From contig NZ_SDSC01000001.1 of assembly GCF_004117835.1 (NCBI RefSeq), positions 558,001 through 622,000 of the forward strand: a DNA stretch of 64,000 nucleotides, written 5' to 3'. This document shows positions 1 to 10,154 of the stretch, one piece after another. A program made the translations under genes and the position numbers. The first letter of the stretch is position 1. Each line of letters opens with the position of its first letter. The stretch comes from Macrococcus sp. DPC7161. Its GTDB lineage: Bacteria; Bacillota; Bacilli; Staphylococcales; Staphylococcaceae. The notes beneath the pieces are model-generated. The model had not been told where the DNA came from. It did not search any database and worked only from the letters and a program-made list of their open reading frames with translations.

Positions 1-10
1 AGTGGACAAT

Positions 11-49
11 AAAAACGAGCTTAACAATTGATGATAAGCTCGTTTTTTT
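11..49. terminator. Bidirectional terminator after ypoC
   Basis: Ten-base arms AACGAGCTTA (14-23) and TAAGCTCGTT (35-44) form a hairpin with an A run on the left and a T run on the right. It can therefore stop transcription from either strand. It lies 25 bases after the ypoC stop and probably also serves a convergent gene outside the window. Confidence 0.85.
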
Positions 50-73
50 ATACATTTATTTAAGTGATAATAT

Positions 74-403
74 TTATTTTTTCTGTTGATTTTTAATATT
101 TTTTACAGCCAATAACTTAATCAATTCTCTATTCATTGTCTTCATTTGTTGGTAGCCCATAAAATGATACTTTCTTGATTCAATGTAATGAATTCTTTCA
201 AAAAAGTTCAATGGTAAACGATGATATGATTCTTTAGCTTTAAGTTCCATACTGTGTTCATCAAAATTTAGTTCATTAATTGCCATGATGATGGAATCAT
301 AATATGCATCTAATAATGACTTTGAAGCATCACAATCTAAAGTTCTATTAGCACTATATATATCGATTTCAGCTTCAAGCTGATCCCATGTTTCTTTAAA
401 CAT
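74..403 (-). CDS. ypoC: YpoC-like protein of unknown function
   Basis: This encodes 109 residues with no signal peptide or membrane segment. I recognise it mainly by position: in Bacillus the small ypoC gene follows nth in the dnaD-nth-ypoC run, and the segment RLPLNFFERIHYIE resembles that family. The frame is open further upstream, to 469. The ATG at 403 overlaps the nth stop (TAATG) and is preceded by GAAGGTGA, so I choose it. Translation is probably coupled to nth. The biochemical function is unknown, and the assignment by name rests on synteny more than on motifs. Confidence 0.72.
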   Translation of the reverse strand: MFKETWDQLEAEIDIYSANRTLDCDASKSLLDAYYDSIIMAINELNFDEHSMELKAKESYHRLPLNFFERIHYIESRKYHFMGYQQMKTMNRELIKLLAVKNIKNQQKK

Positions 404-1053
404 TATTTCACCTTCTTCGTACGCTTTTGTCCTTCTCGACAATCTTTTAATAACGGACAACTTTGACATTTAGGATTTCTAGCAACGCAATGATAACGTC
501 CAAAGAAAATTAATTGATGATGTGTTTTATTCCAACGCTCTTTAGGAATTTTTCGACAAAGCGTTGCCTCTACTTCTTTTACATTATCTTTCCACCTACA
601 AATACCTAATCGCTTTGATACCCTTTCTACATGAGTATCTACAGCAAGGGCTGGGATACCAAAGGCTACTGATACAACGACATTCGCTGTTTTTTGACCA
701 ACACCTGGTAATTTGACTAATGCAGCATGATTTTCAGGAACTTGTCCATCATATTGATCAATTAAAATACGGCAAAGGGCTTGTATATTTTTTGCTTTAT
801 TTCGGTATAATCCTATTGATTTAATATCTTCCATTAAAGTCTCTAAACTTACATTTAAATAATCTTCAGGCGATTTGTATTTTTGAAATAACGTTTTGCT
901 GACTTTGTTCACAAGTACATCTGTACATTGTGCAGATAATAATACAGCAATTGTTAACTCGAATGGATTTTCATGCACCAATTCACACTCTGCATCAGGA
1001 AACATTGAGTCTATAACATCTAACATTTCTATTAACTTCTTATTACTAATCAT
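403..1053 (-). CDS. nth: Endonuclease III, DNA glycosylase/AP lyase
   Basis: This is the base-excision repair glycosylase for oxidised pyrimidines, with beta-lyase activity. The protein has 216 residues, normal for the family. The helix-hairpin-helix LPGVGQKTANVV (115-126) carries catalytic Lys121, and VDTH carries catalytic Asp139. The [4Fe-4S] ligands C189-x6-C196-x2-C199-x5-C205 are all present. The start at 1053 has GAGGAG seven bases upstream; an ATG at 1068 is in frame but has no such site. The gene overlaps the end of dnaD and its stop overlaps the ypoC start, which indicates an operon. Confidence 0.97.
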   Translation of the reverse strand: MISNKKLIEMLDVIDSMFPDAECELVHENPFELTIAVLLSAQCTDVLVNKVSKTLFQKYKSPEDYLNVSLETLMEDIKSIGLYRNKAKNIQALCRILIDQYDGQVPENHAALVKLPGVGQKTANVVVSVAFGIPALAVDTHVERVSKRLGICRWKDNVKEVEATLCRKIPKERWNKTHHQLIFFGRYHCVARNPKCQSCPLLKDCREGQKRTKKVK

Positions 1054-1717
1054 ATGGATGCTCCTCATTTATCCAATCAAAAAATGGCATTGATGTTACT
1101 TTTTTTGAGACTTTTTTAGTGACTTTATATTGTTCGCTTATTGCCTTTGAATCCTCAACACTAACCACATTTTGTTTTTTCCAATTGAGCAATATTTTAT
1201 CGATATATTTAATACTTGTTTTTCCGTGTGTGATTGCTTCGTTTAATGCAGCAATAATTAAATCTGATGAATAGTGCTCATTATCAAACCAAAAAGAAAT
1301 GGTTTCAAGCTCTATTGGAGTTAAAGGTCGTGCGAATGCTGCCTCAAATTTTTCAAATAACATTGAAAATAGCTGATCTTTTGTTTGCATATGGTCTATT
1401 TTAGATTGCTTACTTTGATTAATCAATGCTGCTTCTAATGGTTCAAGTGTATAGGTTTCAATAATGTGATCGCTGTTTTTGATGATATCAATTTTTATAA
1501 ATTCTTTTTGAATTAGTTTCAAAATAATATTTGAGACTTGATTTGTGTTTAAAGTTGAACCTGTACTTATAGTCTCAAAAGTGGGCATTTCTCTTGAATG
1601 TATTTGATGTTGAATGAGTTTAATGATAACCACTAAATCTTGCTCATTCAATCCAATATTTGCATATTGTTCTAATAAAATGTTGGGTATTTGTATATTC
1701 GGTTCAAAAATTGACAT
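1046..1717 (-). CDS. dnaD: DNA replication initiation protein DnaD
   Basis: DnaD remodels DNA and helps load the replicative helicase at oriC and at restarting forks, together with DnaB and DnaI. The 223-residue product has the winged-helix N-terminal oligomerisation domain (about 20-100) and the C-terminal DnaD/DnaB2 domain (about 130-200) with the characteristic PIELETISFWFD...IIAALNEA. An upstream ATG at 1762 falls inside a terminator hairpin. The ATG at 1717 has AGGAGG just upstream and is the start chosen here. The gene precedes nth, as in other Bacilli. Confidence 0.95.
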   Translation of the reverse strand: MSIFEPNIQIPNILLEQYANIGLNEQDLVVIIKLIQHQIHSREMPTFETISTGSTLNTNQVSNIILKLIQKEFIKIDIIKNSDHIIETYTLEPLEAALINQSKQSKIDHMQTKDQLFSMLFEKFEAAFARPLTPIELETISFWFDNEHYSSDLIIAALNEAITHGKTSIKYIDKILLNWKKQNVVSVEDSKAISEQYKVTKKVSKKVTSMPFFDWINEEHPYD

Positions 1718-1732
1718 ATGACCTCCTGAAAT

Positions 1733-1759
1733 AAAAAGGTCAAGACTATGTCTCGACCT
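1733..1759 (-). terminator. Terminator between asnS and dnaD
   Basis: On the minus strand AGGTCGAGAC and GTCTTGACCT (one G-T pair) enclose ATA and are followed by TTTTTATTT. It begins eight bases after the asnS stop and ends before the dnaD ribosome-binding site. dnaD transcription is therefore either read-through or starts separately. Confidence 0.75.
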
Positions 1760-1766
1760 CAATAAT

Positions 1767-3062
1767 TTATGGATATAATCTGTTTAATAAACGTGGGAAT
1801 GGACTTGTTTCACGTACATGTTCAACACCTGAAATCCATGCTACAGTTCGTTCTAAACCTAATCCGAAACCTGAATGTGGTACACTTCCATATTTACGTA
1901 AGTCCGTATAGTAGCTGTATGCTGCAGGATCTAATCCATGTTCTTTAATTCTTTGTTCAAGTAATGCTAAATCATTAATACGTTCTGAACCACCAATAAT
2001 TTCACCGTAACCTTCAGGTGCAATTAAATCTGCACATTTAACAGTACCTTCTTCTTCAGGATTTGGTTGCATGTAGAATGGCTTAATTGATGTTGGATAA
2101 TTAACGATAAATACAGGTAAATCAAAATGATTTGCAATCGCTGTTTCATGTGGTGCTCCGAAATCATCGCCCCATTCAATGTCATCAAAGCCTTGTTCTT
2201 TAAGGAATTTAATTGCATCTGTATATGAAATACGTGGGAATGGTGCTTTAACTTTTTCTAATTTTTCTGTATCGCGACCTAACAATTTTAAATCTAATTT
2301 GCAATTTTTAAGTACAGATTGAACGATGTAAGCAACATATGCTTCTTGTACTTTTAAGCTATCTTCATGTTCATAAAATGCCATCTCAGGTTCAATCATC
2401 CAAAACTCAATTAAATGACGTCTTGTTTTAGATTTCTCAGCACGGAACGTTGGTCCAAATGAAAATACTTTACCGTGAGCCATTGCTGCAGCTTCCATAT
2501 ATAATTGGCCTGATTGAGATAAAAAGGCATCTTCATCAAAGTATTTTGTATGGAATAATTCACTTGTACCTTCAGGTGCTGAACCTGTTAAGATAGGTGG
2601 ATCAATTTTAGTAAATCCTTCTTGATTAAAGAATTCATATGTTGCACGAATAATTTCGTTTCTAATTTTCATTACTGCATGTTGACGCTTTGAACGTAAC
2701 CATAAATGTCTATGATCCATTAAAAAGTCAGTACCATGAGCTTTTGGTGTAATTGGATAATCGACTGCTTCATGAATGATTTCAATGCCAGAAACCTCCA
2801 ACTCATATCCAAAATCACTGCGCTCATCTTCTTTGATGATACCAGTAATGTATAATGATGTTTCTTGAGTGATACCTTTTGCTGTTTTAAATAAATCTTC
2901 ACCCACAGATTCTTTTACAACAACAGCTTGCATAAAACCTGTTCCATCTCTTAATTGTAAGAATGCAATCTTACCACTAGAACGTTTATTTAAAATCCAT
3001 GCACCAATCGTTACTTCTTGACCAACGTATTGGCTTGATTGATTAATTGTAATTTTCGTCAT
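1767..3062 (-). CDS. asnS: Asparaginyl-tRNA synthetase
   Basis: This class II synthetase charges tRNA-Asn with asparagine. It has 431 residues, the usual length. The N-terminal OB-fold anticodon-binding domain covers about 1-110. The catalytic core has motif 2 around [15 protein letters not shown] and motif 3 [10 protein letters not shown] near the C terminus. AGGAG precedes the ATG, and that ATG overlaps the aspB stop (TAATG), so the two are translationally coupled. A terminator follows directly. Confidence 0.97.
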   Translation of the reverse strand: MTKITINQSSQYVGQEVTIGAWILNKRSSGKIAFLQLRDGTGFMQAVVVKESVGEDLFKTAKGITQETSLYITGIIKEDERSDFGYELEVSGIEIIHEAVDYPITPKAHGTDFLMDHRHLWLRSKRQHAVMKIRNEIIRATYEFFNQEGFTKIDPPILTGSAPEGTSELFHTKYFDEDAFLSQSGQLYMEAAAMAHGKVFSFGPTFRAEKSKTRRHLIEFWMIEPEMAFYEHEDSLKVQEAYVAYIVQSVLKNCKLDLKLLGRDTEKLEKVKAPFPRISYTDAIKFLKEQGFDDIEWGDDFGAPHETAIANHFDLPVFIVNYPTSIKPFYMQPNPEEEGTVKCADLIAPEGYGEIIGGSERINDLALLEQRIKEHGLDPAAYSYYTDLRKYGSVPHSGFGLGLERTVAWISGVEHVRETSPFPRLLNRLYP

Positions 3063-4249
3063 TATTTTTCTCCTATTTTCTTTTCTACAAATGTTTTAAT
3101 TCTATCAATTGCAGTTAACATTGAATCTAAATCCGTTGCGTATGATAAACGAATATTTTCTGGACTACCAAAACTTGAGCCTGGTACAACAGCTACTAAG
3201 CTCTCTTCAAGTAAACCTGCAACAAATTCATCTACAGTTTCATAACCACATAATTTTGCAGTTTCTATTACATTTGGATATAAGTAAAAGGCACCACGCG
3301 GTTTAATACAAGATAACCCTTTGATTTCTAATAATTTTGGATATACTGTGTCTAATCTTGATTTAAATGTTGCTTTCATTTCGTTTAAGAATGTTTTGTC
3401 ACCATTGTAAGCTTCGATACTTGCCCATTGTGATGGTGTTGTTGGATTACTTGTTGAATGACTTGCTAAATCTGTCATCGCTTTAATGACTGCTTTATCT
3501 CCAGCAGCGTAACCAATTCTCCAACCTGTCATTGAATGGCTTTTTGATACACCATTGATAACAATTGTTAAAGCTTTAATTTCTGGATTTAAGCTCGCAA
3601 TTGAAATATGTTCGCCTTCATATGTTAATGTTTCATATATTTCATCTGAAACAACGATGATTTGATTTTGAACTGCCCACTCAGCAATAGCCGCAAGTTC
3701 TTCTTTTGTATAAACCATACCACTAGGATTTGAAGGTGAATTTAATACCATAGCTTTTGTTTTTTCTGTTTTAACTTTGTCTAAAGCATCTGGTGTTACT
3801 TTATAATCCGTTGCTTCATCAGTATAAACATAAACAGGTTCTCCACCTGCTAAAATGACTTGCTCCGGATAACTCACCCAATATGGAATAGGAATGATGA
3901 CTTCATCTCCATCATCTAAAATACTTTGGAATAAGTTATATAAAGCATGCTTCGCACCACTTGCAACCATGATTTCATTTAATTCATAGTCCAATTGATT
4001 ATCTTGCTTTAATTTTTGTTGAATAGCCGTTTTCAATTCTTTTAATCCACCAGCCGGTGTATATTTAGTTTTTCCGTTTTGAACAGCTTCGAATGCTTTA
4101 TCGATAATATTTTGAGGGGTATTAAAATCAGGTTCCCCTGCCGCTAAACCAATAACAGGCTTTCCTTCTGCTTTTAGTTCATTTGCTTTTGCAGTAATTG
4201 CTAAAGTAGATGAAGGTGTTAATTTTTGAACGCGTTTAGATAATTTCAT
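3062..4249 (-). CDS. aspB: Aspartate aminotransferase, class I PLP enzyme
   Basis: The enzyme interconverts aspartate and 2-oxoglutarate with oxaloacetate and glutamate. The 395-residue protein shows the substrate-loop AGEPDFNTP (38-45), the NSPSNPSG motif near 170-177, SDEIYE near 201, and the PLP Schiff-base Lys236 in [15 protein letters not shown]. These are typical of the Bacillus and Thermus subgroup Ib. Supply of aspartate next to asnS is conserved in Bacilli. The start is preceded by TAGGAG eight bases upstream. Confidence 0.94.
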   Translation of the reverse strand: MKLSKRVQKLTPSSTLAITAKANELKAEGKPVIGLAAGEPDFNTPQNIIDKAFEAVQNGKTKYTPAGGLKELKTAIQQKLKQDNQLDYELNEIMVASGAKHALYNLFQSILDDGDEVIIPIPYWVSYPEQVILAGGEPVYVYTDEATDYKVTPDALDKVKTEKTKAMVLNSPSNPSGMVYTKEELAAIAEWAVQNQIIVVSDEIYETLTYEGEHISIASLNPEIKALTIVINGVSKSHSMTGWRIGYAAGDKAVIKAMTDLASHSTSNPTTPSQWASIEAYNGDKTFLNEMKATFKSRLDTVYPKLLEIKGLSCIKPRGAFYLYPNVIETAKLCGYETVDEFVAGLLEESLVAVVPGSSFGSPENIRLSYATDLDSMLTAIDRIKTFVEKKIGEK

Positions 4250-4323
4250 AGTGCCAACTCCTAATCATCAAGATATATTTAGTTTACCAATTTTTAAGGA
4301 CTTTTTTAAGTAAATTATGAAAT

Positions 4324-6864
4324 TCACGATAGATTTTGTAACAATTTTTCAAACTGATTCATATCACCCGTAATAATTTCAAATTTATTCAACTTTTCTA
4401 TAAAAAAGTTTTTGTAATTCGCATTTAATAACCGATGATCAAAACACATAAGTAAACCTTGATCATTTTTATTTCGAATTAATCTACCTGTCGCCTGTTC
4501 AAATGTATTCACTGCCATTGGCAACGTATATTCAAAAAATGGATGGTCTAATTGATGCTTAAGCAATTGTAGTCGATAATCTTCTTTATGCATAAATGGA
4601 AGTGTAATGATCATTACGCATTTAAATCCTGAAAATTGAAAATCAATACCCTCATAAAATGATTGTGTGCCAATTAATACACATTCCTCTAGATCATTAA
4701 ACTGTTGATTTAATTTTGAAGTTTGCGTATTTTTTGTTTGTGATAATATCACCACATTTTCAAGCGCATCTTGTAAATAAGTTTTCATGATTTCGACTTG
4801 CTCAAAACTATTCACGAGAATCAATGTCTTTGCATTTTTGGTTTGTAAAAAGTAAACAATATAATTGATGATACTTTCAAAATAAGATTGCCTATTCGTA
4901 TATTGATATGTTTCAATATCTAACGGTATAAAACATGGTGCTTTAATATTAAGTGGCTGCTGGTATTGAAGCACTTCACCATTAATTATATTTAAAGACT
5001 TATATAACGATTCAAGTGATTTCAATGTTCCAGAAAGAAAGGTTTTCGATTGGAAATGATTCAATTGCGTATCAATTAATGTATTAATATCATGTTGTTG
5101 AAATGAAAATGTAAATTTAGATTTATTGAAATCTTTTATCTCAACAAATACATTTTGATCATGCATTAAACAATGAATCAATGGATTAAACGCATCTACT
5201 AAAAAAGAAGATAATTTATTTATTGTTGTATTCAATGGCAATGATTGATATTGATCAAAAATCATATAAATTTCTACAAGTTCTGATATGATTTCTTGAT
5301 CATTTTCTAATGAAATCCTTTCCTTATTCAAGTTAAGAAATCTTAAAACAACCGCCTCAAATAAATCATTTGCTTGTTTAAATTCAACCGTTGCTTTTTG
5401 TAATTTTTGTATCATATTTAAAGATTGTTTTTTACTTGATGTCATTTCATACTCAATTGTTTTTTGAATTTGTGATAAATAATATTTCACACGTTCATAT
5501 GATAAATCCGTAATGGTTTGATTTAAAAAATAGTTAAGCAATTGATGTGCTTCATCAACAATTAAATGTTTAAAAGGGTTAAAAAGTTTTTCGTGATGTA
5601 TACTCGCAATATGTGCATGGTTTGTTATACCGATACACGGATGTTTTTGTTTTGGCATCAAATAATGCACATTCGTTTGATCAAATAATACTTGCATCAA
5701 CTCAAAATAAATTTTTCTACCACCATTTAAATTCAATTTTTCAATATCGCCATCACTTTCTAATATAAATACAAGTAATTGTACTTTTAAAATCATACTG
5801 TCATGATTATCTCTATCTTGTTCCATTAGAAATTGAATAAACTCTATTGAAAGGTAATGGTGTTTACTTTTTATTAGTTGAACAGGCAAGTTAATATTTA
5901 ATGCTTCGTTAATTTTCTTTATCTCTTGGTTCAACAATTGGTTTTGTAATAATATCGTAGATGTTGAAATTAAGACACTTTCTTTTTTTAAAGTGATAAA
6001 ATAAAGTGCCGCAATGACATAACTTAATGTTTTGCCTGATCCTAAATCCGCTTCAACTGCCATCTCTTGTCCTGATAACATTTGATTTAAAAACATTTCA
6101 GACAATTTATATTGATTAGTTCTATATTCGTAGTTGCATGAATGAATGATCATTTCATAGAATGCTTCAAATGAATCATGCCATTTAAAGTTAAATGACT
6201 CATTTGAAGGATCAAAAACATAAAATTGCCCTCTTTTTATCACATTTTGTGGATGATATGCATAGTTCATAATGGTTTCAAATACCAATTCATCAATATC
6301 ATAGCGCATTTGTTTTGTAATGTGATAAATTTGCTTTAAAGTATCTATTGGCATGCTTTTCAATTTTTGAATACTCGCAATTAATAGTTCAGCTGTCGCT
6401 ACTGCATCATCAATTGCTCGATGCGCATTTTCCAATTGAATATTTAAAGCTAAAGTGATTTGCTTTAATTGATAACTTCTAAAAGTTGGAAATAACATTT
6501 TTGATAGATCCACCGTATCAATTGTATATTTTGGTTCAAACTTTATCCCTTCATCCGCAAAATATTTTTGTAAAAACTTTAAATCAAATTCTACATTATG
6601 TGCAACAAAAACACAGTTATCTAACAAATGATAAATAGTTTCCTTTACATCATAAAAGTGAGGTGCATTTAGCACATCACTTTGGTCAATTTGTGTCAAT
6701 GTCTTTATAAAGTGCGGAATTTCTAATCGCGTATGGATGAATGAATCGTATTGCTGAATAATACTCTGGTTTTGAACAATCGCGATGCCGATTTGAATCA
6801 TTTCATCTGTTTCAATATTATTACCCGTTGTTTCGATATCTACAACAGCATATTTTAAAGACAT
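4324..6864 (-). CDS. dinG: DinG-family 3'-5' exonuclease/helicase-like protein
   Basis: An N-terminal DEDDh exonuclease domain (VVDIETTG at about 7-14, then the HNVEFDLKF and HRAIDDAVAT motifs) is joined to a superfamily 2 helicase core with the Walker A-like ADLGSGKTLSYV near 273 and the DEAH box LIVDEAH. The 846 residues are close to the roughly 900 of S. aureus DinG, reported to act as an exonuclease rather than a helicase. Between Walker A and DEAH there is only one cysteine, so the four-cysteine iron-sulphur cluster of E. coli DinG is absent. birA lies eight bases upstream. Confidence 0.92.
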   Translation of the reverse strand: MSLKYAVVDIETTGNNIETDEMIQIGIAIVQNQSIIQQYDSFIHTRLEIPHFIKTLTQIDQSDVLNAPHFYDVKETIYHLLDNCVFVAHNVEFDLKFLQKYFADEGIKFEPKYTIDTVDLSKMLFPTFRSYQLKQITLALNIQLENAHRAIDDAVATAELLIASIQKLKSMPIDTLKQIYHITKQMRYDIDELVFETIMNYAYHPQNVIKRGQFYVFDPSNESFNFKWHDSFEAFYEMIIHSCNYEYRTNQYKLSEMFLNQMLSGQEMAVEADLGSGKTLSYVIAALYFITLKKESVLISTSTILLQNQLLNQEIKKINEALNINLPVQLIKSKHHYLSIEFIQFLMEQDRDNHDSMILKVQLLVFILESDGDIEKLNLNGGRKIYFELMQVLFDQTNVHYLMPKQKHPCIGITNHAHIASIHHEKLFNPFKHLIVDEAHQLLNYFLNQTITDLSYERVKYYLSQIQKTIEYEMTSSKKQSLNMIQKLQKATVEFKQANDLFEAVVLRFLNLNKERISLENDQEIISELVEIYMIFDQYQSLPLNTTINKLSSFLVDAFNPLIHCLMHDQNVFVEIKDFNKSKFTFSFQQHDINTLIDTQLNHFQSKTFLSGTLKSLESLYKSLNIINGEVLQYQQPLNIKAPCFIPLDIETYQYTNRQSYFESIINYIVYFLQTKNAKTLILVNSFEQVEIMKTYLQDALENVVILSQTKNTQTSKLNQQFNDLEECVLIGTQSFYEGIDFQFSGFKCVMIITLPFMHKEDYRLQLLKHQLDHPFFEYTLPMAVNTFEQATGRLIRNKNDQGLLMCFDHRLLNANYKNFFIEKLNKFEIITGDMNQFEKLLQNLS

Positions 6865-6872
6865 ATATACAC

Positions 6873-7841
6873 CTACATTTCTATATCAGCACTAATCATT
6901 TTATGTAACTGGCCTTTTTCATCTATCACAACAAGTTGACCGTCGTCTTCAATATTAATCGCTTTCCCATGGATGATTTTATTTCCTTGTGTATATTTAA
7001 GTGTACGTTGCCAAACATTTGAATACAATTGATATTCTGATTTAATATCGCTAAAAGGCACAGATAAAAATAATTGATAATATTTTAGAATGTTGTTTAT
7101 TAACATTTCTAATAATTGATATCGATCTATGATATTATCAGCAGCTAAATGGATACTCGTTGCTTTATCTTTAATTTCATCATTAAATGTTGTTTGATTT
7201 ACGTTAATCCCTATACCACATATAATACCGGAAACCTCATCAATATTGCCATTAATCTCTGTTAAAAACCCGCATACTTTTTTATCTTGTATATAAATAT
7301 CGTTTGGCCATTTGATTTTCACAGCATCTGCATCTACAAATTTTTGAATGGTTTTTGCGATGGCAAGTGATATAAATAAGTTAAATGTTTGAATTTTCTC
7401 AAAAGGAATTTGGTCTTTAAATACTAAACTCATCCAAATACCTTCATTCACTTTTGATTCCCAATTGCGATTAAATCTTCCTCTTCCTTTTGATTGATGT
7501 TCACTGATTACGATAAAAGGTTCGTCTAATTGATGGAGTAATGATTGGGCTAACTTCTGTGTAGAATCCACCTCATCCCGAACCTCAAAATGTTTAAAAT
7601 AATGTTGTGATGATAATACTAATTTTATAAGATGTTTGTCCCAATTTTTTGGCCACGACTTTAATTGATGGCCTTTATTTGATACAGAAGTAATCATAAA
7701 TCCTTCTTCTTTTAATTGTTCAATGGATTTCCAAACTGAAGTTCTCGAAATATTTAACAATGAGGCTATTTTTTGTCCTGATATGAATTGTGATTGATTT
7801 TTTACCAACAAATGTATGATATCGTATTTATATTTTGACAT
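6873..7841 (-). CDS. birA: Biotin-[acetyl-CoA-carboxylase] ligase and biotin repressor
   Basis: BirA activates biotin with ATP, attaches it to biotin carboxyl carrier protein and, as biotinyl-AMP holorepressor, binds operators of biotin genes. The 322-residue protein starts with a winged helix-turn-helix (about 10-60, SGQKIASLLNISRTSVWKS). The ligase core follows, with GRGRFNRNW and KWPNDIYI. A small C-terminal SH3-like domain completes it. The first 14 bases overlap the end of cca, so expression is coupled. Only a weak ribosome-binding site (GTGGG) is visible. Confidence 0.95.
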   Translation of the reverse strand: MSKYKYDIIHLLVKNQSQFISGQKIASLLNISRTSVWKSIEQLKEEGFMITSVSNKGHQLKSWPKNWDKHLIKLVLSSQHYFKHFEVRDEVDSTQKLAQSLLHQLDEPFIVISEHQSKGRGRFNRNWESKVNEGIWMSLVFKDQIPFEKIQTFNLFISLAIAKTIQKFVDADAVKIKWPNDIYIQDKKVCGFLTEINGNIDEVSGIICGIGINVNQTTFNDEIKDKATSIHLAADNIIDRYQLLEMLINNILKYYQLFLSVPFSDIKSEYQLYSNVWQRTLKYTQGNKIIHGKAINIEDDGQLVVIDEKGQLHKMISADIEM

Positions 7842-9012
7842 GTTCTTTTACCCACTTTAATAGTTCATTTTTATCATTTTTTAACTCACCCGTTACAACT
7901 TTCTGGGTCAATTGATGTATGACTGTTTTAAGCCAAGGGCCACTTTTCATATTTAAAGTTTCAATAATATCATGGCCATTCACTGCTAACGCTTTATTAT
8001 TTTTAATTGGTAATTGCTCATACAAATTTTGTATACTTTCAATATTTTGTTCAAAATTAGCCATAAAATGTTGCATATATTGCATCACTAAATCAATACC
8101 GTATTGAAATAATATTAATCGCTTATCTGTATTAGAGTGCATCAAACCATTAATTTCAATCATTGATTTAATCGTTTTCTTTTCTTTATTAGAAATTTTT
8201 AATGCATTTAAATGATTCATTAATTGTGGTTGGTTGATACATAGTTTGGCAATCCATATTAAAAAATCATTTGATTTGCAAAATGCACTTTTTTCAATCT
8301 CCTTAAAAAAAGGAATATATAAATTCATACCAAGTTCGAAAAATAATGAAATTGCTTTTTCAAAGTTTGTCCCTTGACATAGTTTTTTTAATTCAACGAT
8401 AATACGTTCAATAGATACATGTTGAATTGTTTCGATATTGGATTGAATTGCATGTAACGTGGATCTTTCTATTTCAAAATCCAATTGACTCATAAACCTT
8501 AATGCTCTAAGCATTCTTAGTGCATCTTCCTGGAATCTTTCATATGGATTACCTACCGCTTTAATGAGTTTATTTTGAATGTCATCAATGCCATCAAAAT
8601 AATCAATGACAGTAGAACCTTTCAATGCCATGGCATTCACAGTAAAATCCCTACGTTTCAAGTCTTCAACCAAATCCTTAACGAATGCAACTTTATCAGG
8701 TCTTCTGTGATCTGAATACCCAAGTTCGGTTCTGAATGTCGTCACTTCAAATGGGAATTCATTAATGATCATAATCGTACCATGTTCAATACCAACAGGA
8801 ATTGTATGTTCAAATATTTTTAACATATCTTCTGGTAGAGCATCTGTTGTAATATCAATATCATTGATAGGTAATCCTAATAAAATGTTTCTAACTGAAC
8901 CACCTACAATATAGCCTTGAAATTGATGATCATTCAATCGAGCAATTACTTCATTTGCTTTATTGAAAAGTTGTTTTTCATATGTATTTAAATTGTTAAT
9001 ATTTATATTCAT
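7828..9012 (-). CDS. cca: CCA-adding tRNA nucleotidyltransferase
   Basis: This class II enzyme adds or repairs the 3' CCA end of tRNAs without a nucleic acid template. The 394 residues match the usual length of about 400. The head domain has GGSVRNILLG and the metal-binding D-I-D of NDIDITT. RRDFTVNAMA and the helical neck around ERFQEDALRMLRALRF follow. It belongs to the bshA-cca-birA cluster, the same order as in Bacillus. AGGTG precedes the ATG. Confidence 0.96.
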   Translation of the reverse strand: MNININNLNTYEKQLFNKANEVIARLNDHQFQGYIVGGSVRNILLGLPINDIDITTDALPEDMLKIFEHTIPVGIEHGTIMIINEFPFEVTTFRTELGYSDHRRPDKVAFVKDLVEDLKRRDFTVNAMALKGSTVIDYFDGIDDIQNKLIKAVGNPYERFQEDALRMLRALRFMSQLDFEIERSTLHAIQSNIETIQHVSIERIIVELKKLCQGTNFEKAISLFFELGMNLYIPFFKEIEKSAFCKSNDFLIWIAKLCINQPQLMNHLNALKISNKEKKTIKSMIEINGLMHSNTDKRLILFQYGIDLVMQYMQHFMANFEQNIESIQNLYEQLPIKNNKALAVNGHDIIETLNMKSGPWLKTVIHQLTQKVVTGELKNDKNELLKWVKEHVKI

Positions 9013-9024
9013 AAAACACCTATA

Positions 9025-10143
9025 TTATCTTATTAATTCTAAATATATATTTTCATATTGCTTTGAAATTTGATTAGAATTAAATCGTTGTTTAATGTCC
9101 ATTAACATCGCTGCTTGCATTTTTTTATATAATTGTTCATCTGTTAGAATTTGAATCGCAAATTGGCTTGCTGACGTATAATCTCCTATTTCAACGATAT
9201 ACCCAGTTTCTTGATGTTTAATGACTTCTTTCATGCCTCCAGCAGTAGTTCCAATACAAGGCACTCCTGAATACATTGCCTCAAGTAACACTAAACCAAA
9301 GCTTTCTTTCTCACTCATTAATAAAAACAAATCCGCCATTTGGTAATACGTTTGAATTTTTGATCGTTTACCTAAAAATAAGACATCTTTTTCAACGCCT
9401 AATTTTTTTGCTAAACAACGCATCTCATTCAATTCTGGACCATCGCCAACCAATACCAATTTACTTTTGATTACTTGACGAACAAGTTGAAATGTTTTTA
9501 TTACATCTTCAATTCGTTTTACTTTTCTAAAATTAGAAACATGCATTAATACTTTCTCATCATCTTCAATGCCATATTGTCTTCTTAATTCTAAATTTTT
9601 ACCTACTTTAAAATCTTTTTCGTTAATAAAATTATAAACCGTAACAATTTCTTTATAAGGCTCAATAATTTGGTAAGTCTGTTCTTTAAGACTATCACTT
9701 ACACTCGTAACAACATCACTATCTTCAATTCCAAACTTTATCGCTTCTTTTAATGTTGAATCATATCCCAATACGGTAATATCTGTACCGTGTAGTGTTG
9801 TAACAATTTTTACATCACTTCTTGATATTTGTTTTGCTAAAATGCCACAAATCGCATGTGGAACTGCATAGTGCATATGTAATATATCTAAATCATAACT
9901 ATTGATTACTTCGGCTATTTTCGTTGCAAGTGTAATATCATATGGTGGATATTGAAATACTGAGTATTGGTTTACATCCACTTGATGTATTGTAATATTT
10001 GGATGACTCATTTGTATTCTAAAAGGTGTGTTTGAAGTTATAAAATGAACTTCATGCCCTTTTTCAGCCATATTAATGCCAAGTTCTGTTGCAATAATGC
10101 CTGAACCGCCCATTGTTGGATAACACGTAATACCTATTTTCAT
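9025..10143 (-). CDS. bshA: Bacillithiol synthase step 1, N-acetyl-glucosaminyl L-malate transferase
   Basis: BshA is a GT-B glycosyltransferase of family 4 that joins UDP-GlcNAc to L-malate, the first step to bacillithiol. The N-terminal MKIGITCYPTMGGSG and the C-terminal EKESFGLVLLEAM (E-x7-E type) motif are seen. Two upstream in-frame ATGs (10158, 10155) exist. The ATG at 10143 has GGAG six bases upstream and gives the family-typical first residues, so the product has 372 residues. The later bacillithiol genes bshB and bshC are not in this window. Confidence 0.95.
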   Translation of the reverse strand: MKIGITCYPTMGGSGIIATELGINMAEKGHEVHFITSNTPFRIQMSHPNITIHQVDVNQYSVFQYPPYDITLATKIAEVINSYDLDILHMHYAVPHAICGILAKQISRSDVKIVTTLHGTDITVLGYDSTLKEAIKFGIEDSDVVTSVSDSLKEQTYQIIEPYKEIVTVYNFINEKDFKVGKNLELRRQYGIEDDEKVLMHVSNFRKVKRIEDVIKTFQLVRQVIKSKLVLVGDGPELNEMRCLAKKLGVEKDVLFLGKRSKIQTYYQMADLFLLMSEKESFGLVLLEAMYSGVPCIGTTAGGMKEVIKHQETGYIVEIGDYTSASQFAIQILTDEQLYKKMQAAMLMDIKQRFNSNQISKQYENIYLELIR

Positions 10144-10154
10144 TTCAATCTCCA

